A DNA stretch of 64,000 bases, from contig CM057841.1 in the NCBI GenBank assembly GCA_030068075.1, positions 46,603,030 to 46,667,029 on the forward strand. The letters run 5' to 3'. Shown piece after piece: positions 1 through 11,300 of this stretch. Each line of letters begins with the position of its first letter. The stretch's first letter is position 1. The position numbers were made by a program, and so were the translations under genes. The notes beneath the pieces are model-generated. The model searched no databases, was not told where the DNA came from, and saw only the letters and a list, made by a program, of their open reading frames with translations. The stretch is from Paguma larvata. Its lineage: Eukaryota > Chordata > Mammalia > Carnivora > Viverridae.

Positions 1-5
1 CTATG

Positions 6-212
6 GAGCACCTGGGTGGCTCAGTCGGTTAAACATCAGACTTTGGCTCAGGTCATGATCTCATGGTTCATGGGTTCGAGCCCTCCATCGGGCTCTGCAC
101 TGACAGATCGGTGCATGGAGCCTGCTTTGGATTCTGTCTCTTTCTCTCTCTCTCTCTCTCTCTCAAATAAGTAAACATAAAAAAAACTTTTTAATTAAAA
201 AAATAATTTTTA
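6..212 (+). repeat. SINEC (tRNA-derived carnivore SINE), full length
   Basis: It reads GCACCTGGGTGGCTCAGTCG, then a B-box-like 'gggttcgagccc', a CT-rich run and an A-rich tail. The second SINE starts directly behind its tail. Confidence 0.9.
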
Positions 213-218
213 ATTTCT

Positions 219-378
219 ACTCAGGTCATGATCTCACGATTTGTGAGATTGAGCCCCAAATCGGGATCTGCGCTGACAGTGAGGAGCCTGCTTGGGATTC
301 TGTCTCTCCCTTTCTCTCTGTCCCTCCCTTGCTCTTTCTGTCTCTCTCGAAAATAAATAAATAAACTTTAAAAATAAT
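219..378 (+). repeat. SINEC, 5'-truncated
   Basis: It begins inside the head at 'ctcaggtcatgatctca' and keeps the CT-rich body and an A-rich tail ending near 378. The flanks 'aatttctac' and 'aattctac' look like a worn target duplication, suggesting insertion next to the older copy. Confidence 0.85.
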
Positions 379-1319
379 ATGGAATTCTACAGGTGCTGAG
401 GCTTAGAAATCCATACAACACCCCAGCTACAGACATTCAGCAAATTAAATTCAATAAGCATTTATTGAGCCCTTGCTACTGGCAGGTGCTGGTCTGAGCT
501 CTGATAAAGATCACAGGGCCCTGAGATGAAGAGGTATGTTGACACAGAGGGACTCGGCTCAGGGCGTTCAGCCCCCAGGCTCTACCCGGAACAATAGCTT
601 TTCCATGGCCACAGAGCTGTAAATGTAAGACACATCATCACCATGAAGCTCTGGGCTGGGCAGATGTATCTGGGGCCAGTCTGCCTATCAGCCCACCCCT
701 CTCCTCCAGCTCTGGGATAAAACATACAAAGCTCTTAAGCCCTCAGGCCAGAAAGCAGATTCTATCCCCACCCCCATGCACACACTCCAGGTCACTCAAT
801 TCCAGGGAAGAGCAAGGACTTAGGGAGCAAAAACCAGGGGAAAGTAGGGCACAGATGGAGGATAGTAATCCCTCTAATGGCTAGCCAACACAGTTGGGCC
901 GCTGCTCCTGGCCACCCACCAATAGTGGTTTTGAGAAGACTTTTGGGGTTTGGATCCCCAGCATCATCCTTCCCAAAGTATGCCCAGGCTATGTAAGGAG
1001 GCTGCCCCAAATGACATATCCTCCATGCGGAGGTCATTCTCGGTCCAAGCTCTTATTGATATAACACTTTCTATGCTAGGCTTACAGAGTCTTTAATTCC
1101 ACACACTTCTATAAGTGCACCCTTTATACCCAACCCAAAATTGGGTGCTAGAGACATAAAGAGTGAAAATTCTGACCCAGACCCAGATAGTAGCAAGTCA
1201 CTGTTACCAGTATTGAGCCAGAAGACAGGTGGGGAGCTGTGTAGGTCTGTAGGAGGCTTCTGATGCAGCTTGGAGTTAGGGTTATGAAGGAGGCGATACT
1301 GAATAAGAAAAGGAGTTCA

Positions 1320-1549
1320 GGGGCGCCTGGGTGGCTCAGTCGGTTGGGCGGCCGACTTCGGCTCAGGTCATGATCTCGCGGTCTGCGAGTTCGAGCCCCG
1401 CATCGGGCTCTGTGCTGATGGCTCAGAGCCTGGAGCCTGCTTCCGATTCTGTGTCTCCCTCTCTCTCTGCCCTTCCCCTGTTCACGCTGTGCCTCTATGT
1501 CTCTCAAAAATAAATAAACATTAAAAAAAAAATTTAAAAAAAAAAAAAA
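1320..1549 (+). repeat. SINEC, full length with perfect target-site duplication
   Basis: Complete head, CT-rich body and long A tail. The 15-bp direct repeat AAGAAAAGGAGTTCA lies at 1305-1319 and 1550-1564, so the insertion is fairly young. Confidence 0.95.
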
Positions 1550-3100
1550 AAGAAAAGGAGTTCACCAGGAGGATATGGGGAAGGGTATTCTGAGTACAGA
1601 GAATAAATGTACAAAGATCCAACGGAATAAACGGCTGGCATTTCTTTCTGGAAAATTCTGGTGGTCAAAGGGGGTCAGTTGTGGGAAGAGTTTTCTTCTG
1701 AACTTTCTCCTTCAAGTGATGTGAAAGATGGGAAATGACTGGCTGGGAGATAGAAGTAGAGATAAAAGCACAGGTGAATGAAGCACAGAAGTAAAGGTAG
1801 GGCAGAGAGAGACCTGACTGAGGTATCTGAGTTAACTGGAATGGGAAGGTGTTTGGGAAGCACGGAGGAAGCAGGGCTCCTACACGTGAGGACAGAGGTC
1901 TCCGGAGGCACCTATCACCCTGGAGCCAAACAATGGTTCAATTAGGCCTGATTCTGTCCTGGGAACAACAGCTTCCCAGCATGGGCTTTAGTGTATTCCT
2001 AGTCGGCCAAGCTCTAAATGCCAACCCTGATTCCTTTGGGCCGCTCTTGTAAAGCCCTGTCCAACTCAGCCTCACCTATTCTGACTCCTCCTATCACCCC
2101 CATCACATGCCTTCCTTGAAGCCTCCCCCGATGTCAAGGACTAGGTAGGCAGATCACTGCTCCATTAACTGTGGCTTATGCAGGGCCTCACAGAACTAGG
2201 GCCCCATAGAATGAAAAAGAGCTTAACATCAGAATCAGTTCTCAATTTTTAAAAATGGTGGATAAGGCAGAGGGAGTGTGAGCAGAAGTCAGTTCAAGTC
2301 ACACAACTCATGGGGTGGTGATGGAAGACTGACAGAGAGGGTCTCACCCTCTCTGAGGACTCCTCCTTCCCTCAGGATTCTGCCTATGCAGATTCTTGCT
2401 CTTCGCCAGAGTGGACAGGGGCTCCTCCCATACCCCAGGCTCATTCTATGCTTCCAGAAAATCTGTTGACTTCACATGCATACCTCTTCTCAAAAGAACA
2501 AGCTTGAGTAGAGTCCAGAGGAATCCTCACCATGACCCCAGTTTCTGCAGCTCCAGGTCACCTCAGGGACTTGAATACAGACCCCAACAGGGACTCCCCA
2601 CTTTCTGGAACAGGCTCCCCTCAAGTAGATCACGACCCCAGAGAGGGAGAGGACAGAGCATTTAATCTGTCTTGAAGGCTAAGGTGGTAGTTAGCAGAGG
2701 GAGGAGGAGACGGCATGGCTGGAATGTGGGGATGGGGGTGGACTGGTTTGAGGGGGTTGGGGGTGAAGGTGGTATACTCCACCCTCTCACATCGGCTGTA
2801 AAGGCCAGGATAGGAAGGGCAGGCGGGGATAGGAGAATGCCAGCCTGGGAGAACAGAGGAAGGCTGTGCATTCCAGCAGATTTCAGGTCACCACCAGAGC
2901 TCTTGGAACCTGCACACAATGGAAAGCTTTGCACAGCCAGCCCTGGGAAATGAGTGTCTGTAAGTAGAAAGACTGAGTCCCCTGTGGCAGCCATAGGCCT
3001 CGCCCATCCAGTCCTGGGGATCAGCTTCTGGAGGCCTCCGCCTGAGCAAAGCATCCTATAGCTAGAAGAAAGGAAGGAACTTAGTACAAATATAAATGCC

Positions 3101-3106
3101 TTTAAT
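3101..3106 (-). terminator. NRN1L: Probable NRN1L poly(A) signal (ATTAAA)
   Basis: The minus strand reads CATTAAAGGC about 90 nt after the NRN1L stop codon. No AATAAA lies closer. This would give a very short 3' UTR. Confidence 0.5.
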
Positions 3107-3191
3107 GAAAGCCAAGGGCACTCTGCAGAGCCCCGGCAGCAGCCACCAGAGCAGGGTAGGAGGCAGGGGTGCCACTACTCCATCAGAATGG

Positions 3192-4595
3192 CTAGGCCAG
3201 AGGCCCCAGGAGGCAGGCGAGCGCCAGAGCAGCTGCCAGCAGTGGGGGTGCAGGGGCTGGGCTATGTGCAGATGCTGTTGCCTGCAGCGTCTCCTGGTTG
3301 GTCTCAGGGCCTGTGCCGCGCTCCCTGATGCGCACAGGGGTGCCGCACAGAGCATGCAAGTTATCTGGGTGTGGGGCCCGGCGAGCTTCTTGCTGTAGTG
3401 ACTCCCACACGGCAGCAGCCTCCTCCGGACAGCGCAACAGGACTCGGGAGGCACAGATGTGGAAGTCATTCCAAGACCTGTTAAAAGCTTGGGGTTAGGG
3501 TAATTAGATGAGGCAAAGAGACTTTTCTAGTGGGGAGGAAAAGGTTCAGGCATCAAGGGTGGGGGGTGGGGTCTGGTGATCAGGTGGCTGTCTCCACACC
3601 TGCCCTTACCTGCAGACGGTCTCTAGCTCCCCTCCAAGGCCCATGCCGTCCCCCAAGCGGATGAGACACTCAGCAAAGCCCTGGTATATGGTGTCACAGC
3701 CCCCTGGACCTGTTGCAGCTGCTGCCAGATGAGACACAAGGACTAGGGGTGGGGGTGGAGAATGGTTGATAGGATGAGCCGCCTTGCTCCCCTTCCCCAC
3801 CAAGCCCTCAGGGGCTTGTTTACCTGGCTGTGCTCTGGGGACGTGACTCAGCGTGAAACAGAGGCACCCAAGGGAACCAAGGGGCATGTCTGGGGATCAC
3901 CTGCATTGCTCCCCGCCCCCATGCAACAAGGACAGGATACGTAGAGAGGGGGAAGAAGGTATCCCATCCCAAGGGGCTGACTCTTCATCTGAGCTTCTAG
4001 GGCTCCAGGCCAGGTGAGGATGTTCCAAGTGAAGGAGTGAGGACACAGAGAAGAGGGCCAGAGTCCAGGGCTCTGGGGCTCCCTGAACTGTCCTGCAGCC
4101 TAGATAAACGTCACTTGGCCTTCCCACCCCATCCCCAAAGACAGGTGTTTTCAGCCAGGCAGAGCAGGATACAGAGGTTGGGATCCAGGTGAGACCCTAA
4201 CGGAGGACCTCAGGGGTCCCACAGCTGGTCTAGGAGTCCCATCAGAGCCTATGTCTCCATTTATCAGAATAGGAGCTGTGGAATTTCAGGGTCCTCCCCC
4301 CACAACTAGGGCTCAGTTCATGCCCATTTTGCATCCTGAAGCCACTGGCACACAATTCTTCCCTCCCTGGAGCCCTCACACCTTCTCTCCAGCCTGGTTC
4401 TCAGCCCTCAAGAAGGCTGTGCCTCAGCTCCCACACACCCTACACCCAGACTGGGGAGAGGGTGTGCCGCCCAGCTGCCAAGCTAAGTCCAGCACTCCGG
4501 CACTCACCAAGTGGTAGCAGCAGCAGCAACAGCCCCAGCACACCCGATGGTCGGGGCAGTCGCTGGCAGTGGTGACAGGAGCAGTAGCTGCGCAT
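3192..4595 (-). CDS. NRN1L: Neuritin-1-like protein, GPI-anchored neuritin paralogue
   Basis: Three coding exons: 4508-4595, 3610-3742 and 3192-3477, all with GT/AG borders, giving 168 codons; the human protein is about the same length. Residues 19-29 are a Leu-rich signal-peptide core (VLGLLLLLLPL). The mature part starts near CDTIYQGFAECLIRLG and holds the neuritin-type cysteines. The C-terminus is a hydrophobic LLAAALALACLLGPLA segment, as expected for a GPI signal. Family knowledge: neuritins act at the cell surface of neurons and other cells in neurite growth; the role of this paralogue is less clear. The gene lies head-to-tail behind EDC4, whose poly(A) signal is only about 380 bp upstream of this ATG. 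The start was chosen as the first Met before the signal peptide; it matches the expected N-terminal length. Confidence 0.93.
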
Positions 4596-4675
4596 TATCC
4601 CAGGCTGGGAGCCTAGTGCCTGAGCTAGCAGCTTGGAAGCGCAGCCCTTCGGCCCAGCCCCCGGAAGAATGGCCT

Positions 4676-4702
4676 GTGATTGGATGGGAGCTGGGGGCGG
4701 GG
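4676..4702 (-). promoter_or_regulatory. NRN1L proximal promoter: inverted CCAAT box and GC box
   Basis: The plus strand shows 'gtgattgg' (4676-4683, CCAAT on the minus strand) followed by 'ggggcgggg' about 10 bp further. Both lie about 80-110 bp upstream of the NRN1L ATG. No TATA box is evident. Confidence 0.5.
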
Positions 4703-4970
4703 CCCAAAGCCAACTGGCGGCCCCACCCCAGTACCGAGACAGGCAAGAGGGTAGGGACCAGAGAGAGAAGAGCGGGGGACACAGGCGTTGCAGAGCTGAA
4801 CCCAGGGTCCTTGTCTCAGAGATAGAGAGGGGTTTCTGGGAAGACAGTTGTGCAGATGAGGGTGGGTGTCCAGGCGCATGGGTTAGCCTAGACAGAACTC
4901 CACACAGGCAGTAGCCAGAGAGAACAGAGGCCCTTATCAAAGTTACACCAAAAGCACACACATACTCCAT

Positions 4971-4976
4971 TTTATT
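4971..4976 (-). terminator. EDC4: EDC4 poly(A) signal (AATAAA)
   Basis: TTTATT on the plus strand reads AATAAA on the minus strand, 325 nt beyond the EDC4 stop. A second ATTAAA lies at 4987-4992. A short 3' UTR of about 345 nt follows. Confidence 0.75.
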
Positions 4977-5300
4977 CCAAAAGCATTTAATTGAATTTCT
5001 CAATATTTTTCAAAAACAAAAAGATCCAAATCGGAGGTAAAAAGGAATATGGAAAATTCAACTCAAGTGGTGTCACGATCTCAGGGGTCATGCTCCCGGC
5101 ATGGCAGAACCCAAGAAGGCACAATACCCACCCTGGGCCCAACCAAAACCTGCTGGCTACCACAACCTGTAGACTACAGCCAGTGGTCTCCCCTCAAACA
5201 CCCCAGAGGTGGGAGCCTAAGCAGGTAAAAGGGCAGACACTGGCCTAAGCCTGTCTGCTGGCCTTCAGTGCCTCCCCACCCCTGAGCAAGGCAGGCTTAG

Positions 5301-8300
5301 CTAAGGGAGGCTAGGGGTTACAAGGCCGTGCAGCATGAGGCTGAGACGCCGGGCCACTTTGCCAAGTGAGTTGTGCGGCTCAGCCTGCAGGAACTGGAAG
5401 AGCTTCTGGCGCACCTGGGCCATGACGGAGCCCATGTGGTCCCGAGTGATGGGGTCACTGTGGTCCAGGTGCATCACAGCCTCTTCCAGGTAGCTGTAGT
5501 GGAAGAAAGGGACAGGATACAGGTGGGCTCTGGTAAATGGGAGCGCCCCCTGGTGGCACTGAGGCCCAGAGAGACTGCTGACAAGGGGGGGGGGCCTCAA
5601 AGCCTGAGATGGGTGGGGACAGAGGTGGAGAAAATTAGGAAGCAGAGTCAGGCAGGAGTCTCTGCTTTGAGCTGCTCCCCCACCTTCACCCCAGCCTGTC
5701 TCCTGATCTGAGTCCACTCACCTGAGCTTGAGGTCAGTTCGAGTACCAAGGTCAGAGGCCAGCTGCTGAATGAGGGAAAGGAGTACAGGCTGGGAGAGTG
5801 GGCAGGGTGGCTGCCCGAAAACCTGCCCTGGGTCCACAGTTTCACACACATACAGCACCAGGTTGAGGTCAGCAGCCGTCAGGGCCTAGGGTAAGAACAG
5901 TGTTTATAGCTAACGTCAGAATGGAATACCTGCTTGTATGGCTGTGTGGCCAGGGAAATAATGAACAGGGTAGGGTATGGAGGGCTCCAGAGGGGGATGC
6001 TCAGGGGCCCAGAGACAGTAATACAGGGCTGTGTTGTTACTTTAAGGGATCAGGAAAGGTTTCCTGAGAAGGGTAGTCATGAAGCAAGGTAGAATGAGGT
6101 AGAAAGATCATGGAACCAGGCAGAGGGGAAAGTAGGGGAAAAAGCCAGAAAGGCCAAAGAGAACCAAGAACAGTCGCCTGGAGCCAGACTACCCAGGGCC
6201 TGTCAGGTAAAGTATGGTATGTGGGCCTTGTCAGGAGACACCTGACCCTTACCTGGACCTAATGCCTGGCGTACCTGCTGGAAGGCCTGATTGAGGTGGC
6301 CCTGCTGCAGCAGCTGTAGAATATGTGCTTGCTGGGCCTGGCAGTCCAGGTGGGCGGCAGGGACAGGTGTGCCAGCAGCTGAACGCATGGCCTGCATGAT
6401 GCTAGACGTGACGGCGGCCTGTTGCTCCTTAAGTGCTACACTCACCTCACCTTTAACAATGCGCTGTACCTGTGCTAAAATGGACTCCTGCAGGCTGCAA
6501 AGGGAAGTGGAGGGAAATGAGGCAGATAAGAAGTCCGGTCTGGTGCTCTCCCGACACACCACCTTGCCCAGAACCCTGCCCACACACCTGCCCACAGCCA
6601 CGTGCAGCTGGTGCTGCACCTCAGCCCGAACGCTGCTGGATACAGTAGCTGCCATCTGTTCAGTGGCACCCTGCAGTGTGCTGACCAGGCCTCGCAACTG
6701 GGCCAACACGGGCTCCCGTGCCTCCTGTTCTCGTGCCTTCCGGCTCTTCATGTGGCTCTCTAGCTGCTGCAAGTCTGAGAGGTGAATACAGGGGCCATGA
6801 GAAGGATAGTGAAGGAGAGGGGACAGCCCCTCCCACCTTGAAGCATATGATCCTGCTCACATTCTTGCGTGCCCAGTCGGAAGCTATCATTGATCTGCTG
6901 GAACATGGCCTGGCAGCTCTTCTCAAAGGCTGGCAGTACAACGCTCTGGAAGGCTTCACGGTAGGCAGCCTGCATTGGCCCCTGTAATGTGTCTGCAGCT
7001 GCTCGGGCAATGGCATCTGTCAAGTTCTGGGGGCAGAGGAACGGCTGAGTTAAAAGGCTGAGCCCAAATTGGCCTGACCTGGCCCACTAACCACCAACCT
7101 CTCTCATCTGGGGCCCTACAGCACCTTGGACTTCAGTAGCTTGGAGATATTCTCTTTCATGCTGCCCTCCACAGCTGTGAGCTTGGTGGCCACTGAGTTG
7201 CTCAGTTGGCCTGCCACTGGCTCCAGACTCCTGGAGACACCTGGGGCAGGGTGAGGAGGAATAGGTAGAGCCATGAAAAGCAGAATGACAGATAGGAATT
7301 TCCGCTTCCCCGTGGCCCACCCAGAAGTCTCCATGCAAAACTCACATGGAGGCACTGTCTTCTTGATCTCATCCCGTATGCTGCGCTCTAGCCGTCCAGC
7401 TATAGCTGAAGACAGTGCTTGGGACAGCTGTTGTGTCAGCTGCTCCTGCAGCTGCCCACCACGCTGCTGCCCCTCAGCTAGTGCCCGCTCCAGCCGCCGC
7501 TCTGCATTGTAGCTAAGGAACAGGCCTGAAGTGGGTCCCACATTCCTTCCCGGGGCCGAGAATGCTGCTGCTGCCCCAACCTGTGCCATGCCATGCCATG
7601 ACCCATAAGGATACGGTCTTGCTCATGCCGTGACTCTAGGGCACGTTCTACATGGCCTGTGACGGTGCTCTGCAAGCCTTCAAGTTGGGTGCAAAGACGC
7701 TGCAGCAATTCTTCTTGGTTGTGCCGCAGCTCTGCCAGCTCTCTCTGCTGTTGCCAAATTAGTGCTGGCCAGTCTTCAGGACATTCTGCCACCTGCCAGG
7801 AGCACCGACAATCAAGTGATGCCACCCCAAACATTCTCACTCACCAGACCAGGGAATGGCCCAGAGCCCTTCCCACCCTCACAGGGAGGAGTCCTAGAAA
7901 TAGAAAAGGTGTTACTTCACTTACCTGGTGCTCCATGAGCCGGGATCCCACGGCTGAATCCCTGCCATGGGCAAGAAGCACCTCAGGCCATGTCAGGCAC
8001 AGCAGCTTGGGGACCACCCCTCTCCCTGGCCCCAGGACCCCACCCCCTACCCGTCATCTTTCTTCCCCTTTCTCTTAAGCTTGGGTGAGGCTCGAGGAGA
8101 TCCCTTGGTCTTCCAGTCCTTAGCTGGCAGCCGTGGAGTGGGAACTTTGGTGCCAAAGCCCCCTGCAGCAGAGGCAAGGCTGGCCACCTCATCGTCGTGG
8201 TCACTGTAGGAAGGGGAGAGAAAGATAAGCACCTACCTGCTTGCTGGCCCTCCCTATGAGAGGAATAGTGTACGGTGGCACCTACCTTTGCTCAGCACTG

Positions 8301-11300
8301 GCATCTTGGCTATCATGTTGCTGCAGCAGGTGATAAGGTGGTCGGTGGAAGGCCAGGCTCTTGTGCTTCTCCTGGAGGCCATTCCTGGGACTGAAGGAAC
8401 AGGCCGACTCAATAGTGGATGACCCTACCTGAAACCCCTACCACCAGCACACCTTCTCCTGTCAGGCTCCTCACCTCTCTGCCAGGTTGCTGCAGGTCTC
8501 ACGAGTAATGTCTGGTGCTGTAGGCCAGACCTGATTGTCAGGGGCTGTGGCTTCCTGGGTCAAGGCTGCCTCCAAAAGGGAAGGGGTACTATGCCGATCC
8601 CCATCCCCAGGGCCTCCATCCAGGCCAAGCTGAGAACCAAGCTCGGGCCCTGGCCGGGGCCGTGGTGACAGCAGGTGTAGTGCTGAGGCAGCTGAGGCCA
8701 TACTGTCTGGCTCAAGGCCCTCAGGAGCAGAGGAGACAAAACCACGGGACAGGGCCTCGGATGCAATCTCAGGGATGTCCTGGGACAGGGCAGTGGAAGC
8801 TGAGGAGATAACATCCGGGGAGCGGGTGCGGCTAGGGGAAGCCTGGGGTAGCCCCAGGGGCTCCACTTCCTGCAGCTCCAGTGACAGTGCAGAGGCAGCA
8901 GTAGGCACCTGAGGTGGAGCAAAGATGGGACTTAAATGGTGGGACGTGGGGATGGGGGAGCACAGAGATGAGGCCCTGACATTTATAGAGATGGGACACT
9001 GGACTGGGGGGTGAAGTCAAATATCCCACAGCCCAGGAGAAGAGGAGGTAGAAATATAGGTTAGAGGAGGTAGGAATATAGGATACAGGCTGAGAAGCTG
9101 CCCTCCAGGGAACAAGGGAGGCTGGAATGACCTCAGGGAAAGACCTCAGGTGCGATGGGAGGAAAGTGCCACCAAGCTTCCCACTACCATATACTTGCCA
9201 CCCTGCACTTCATACACACCCCTATACACACACCTGTCCAGGTGCTTTGGGAGTCAGTTTGTCAGCTGGACCTGGGAGCAGGCTGGGCAAGAGGCTGCGA
9301 GGGCTTGCCTGCAGGCTGCTGCTGCTGCTGATTGTCAGACTGCCATCTAGCTGCAGCTTGGGGCTCAAAGTCAGCTCCTCGGGTGGCCTGGTGGCAGGAA
9401 GGCTGAGGTGTAGTAGCCAGAGCTTGGTATCACCTGGCACCAGCCCCTGCCATCCCCCCAACTCTGAGCCTCACTTCACCTGGGCAGGGAGGGGTCCACA
9501 GTTGAGGTACTGCTCAAGGCAGACACAGCCGTAAGAGAGGAGGAGCTGGAGCTGGAGCTGGAGCTGGAGCTGGAGCTGCTGCTGCTGGGGGAGGCAGCGA
9601 TCTGGGGAGAGGCAGGGGATCAACACTATATGGCCTGCAGGTGGGACATTCCTGGGTCCCCCTGCCCTGAGATCTACACCCCTACACCAGCATACCTGCT
9701 GCAGGGAGGTGCTAGGTGTCATGAAGGCGTCAGGTGTCATGAGCTTGGGCTTGGTCTCACTGCTCAGACTGAGGAAGTCAGCAGGTGCAGGTAGCTCCAC
9801 TATGCGTCGGAGGTCAGGCTGGGAGCCTTGGGTAGCTGACCCCAGGCCCTCAGAGCCCAGTTCAGGCCGAGACTCTCCAAATGCTGTGGGGAAAGCTGCC
9901 ACTTGAGTCAGATCTCAGAACCTGGTGAGTCTAACCTGCTTCCCTCTTACTCCTCACTCACCAAAGTCCTCATGGGCAGTGTGGGTGGGGAGCGGCGCCA
10001 CCACATCAGGGTTCAGCTGTGGCTGGAAGCGGATCTGCACGTCTTGCAATGCCCTAGAGGCAAGAGAAGAAAGTAGGAGAGAACTCAAAGGGGCCATCAG
10101 CAGTAAGGTGGGGAGGGGCACGGACAGGGCACAGGTGAGACTTCCCGACATACTCACTTAGTATGCACACAGAAGAGTTTGATGAGCACACCAGCCGCAG
10201 ACTCCATGGCACCAGCTCCATGGGTCCCATCTACAAAGACAGTGTAGGCAACTAAGCCCTGGCCCTTTATGACTCCACACTTCTGTACATACACACACCC
10301 TGACCCTGCAGCAGCTCACCAGCCCCTAGGCTGTCATTCTCTTCCTCAGCAGGCAGCACTTCAGTGTGCCGCAGCCGGCATCGACTCACAACCTGGATAC
10401 CGAAACTGAGCACAGGATGGGTGAGCAGGAACTCAGAGATGGAGCTGAAGCAGGCACGGCCCTCCTCCTGGTTCTGCAGCAGCTCCATTACGTAGAGGAC
10501 CTGCACAGAGTAAACTCACAGCTGAGCTTAGTGGCTGTGAGGGCTGTGGATGTGCCCAACACCCCTGCTGCCCTGATGATACTGGCTCTGCCCAGATGCA
10601 CCACTATAGGTTACCTTCCGTTGCACATCGCTGAGAATAAGGTATTCAGCTGAGAGGTCCAGGCAAACCTTGAGGCTGGGGGGCACACTCACTGAGCTAA
10701 AGATATCTGGGGAGAAACTGAGGGGCCGGGGAGGGAGGAGTAATGAGACAGAGAGTGGAAATAACACACATCCATAACCCTGCTGCCCCAGCCAGCCTCT
10801 GCTTACCGAATGGTCTGCAGACAGGTCCAGGACACTGTGCACCACATCTTTAGCTCCCGATTCTGGTCAGCGCCAGTAATGAGGAACCTCCAGAAAGGGA
10901 CTCTGCAAAGCAGCAAGGCATCAAATAGCTGGCTGGGCCCCCTACTGGAGAACTAAGGTCTAGCCCACCACCCACCTGCCTGCCCACTCACTCACTCAGG
11001 GTCCTGTTTCTTATGGTTGTCACAGAACAGGAGGCAGGAAAGGGACCTCCCATCATGAGGCTTCCATTCGTGCAGACACCTGCAAGAAGGCAGATGATGA
11101 GCCTGAGTGAATGAGCTGGTCCTAACCTTGGGGCCAGGGGTATCTCGGTCTCTCAGGCTCTGCCTTACCTTGGTTCATCCTGCCCCTCGATGTAGATCTG
11201 CCAGAACTTGACAAAGCCATCATGACTTGCAGTAGCCAGGACAGTCCCATCAGGTGAGAGGGCCCCTTCACTTAGACACTGGGAAGAACCCAAAGAGCCT

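Larger units (their letters stand above)
1..3080. other. Intergenic region left of NRN1L
   Basis: No protein-coding exon is recognisable. The stretch holds two tandem SINEs at the left edge, a third at 1320-1549, and an old L2/MIR-like fragment near 440-500 (the phrase 'caataagcatttattgagc'). By comparison with the human order, PSKH1 would be the next gene to the left, but nothing of it is visible. Open frames here are short and unconserved in appearance. From about 1565 to 3080 I see only unique, non-coding-looking sequence. Confidence 0.7.

Noticed and set aside
1331..1513. Frames reading [20 protein letters not shown] and similar, seen many times
   Set aside because: Translations of SINE heads; the same peptide recurs at each copy and is not a gene.
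2662..3054. 130-codon minus-strand frame right of the SINE region
   Set aside because: Lies beyond the NRN1L stop and probable poly(A) signal; no similarity to a known protein.
8471..8908. Reading the EDC4 Ser-rich exon as a separate protein
   Set aside because: It joins in phase with flanking exons through GT/AG borders as EDC4 exon 18.
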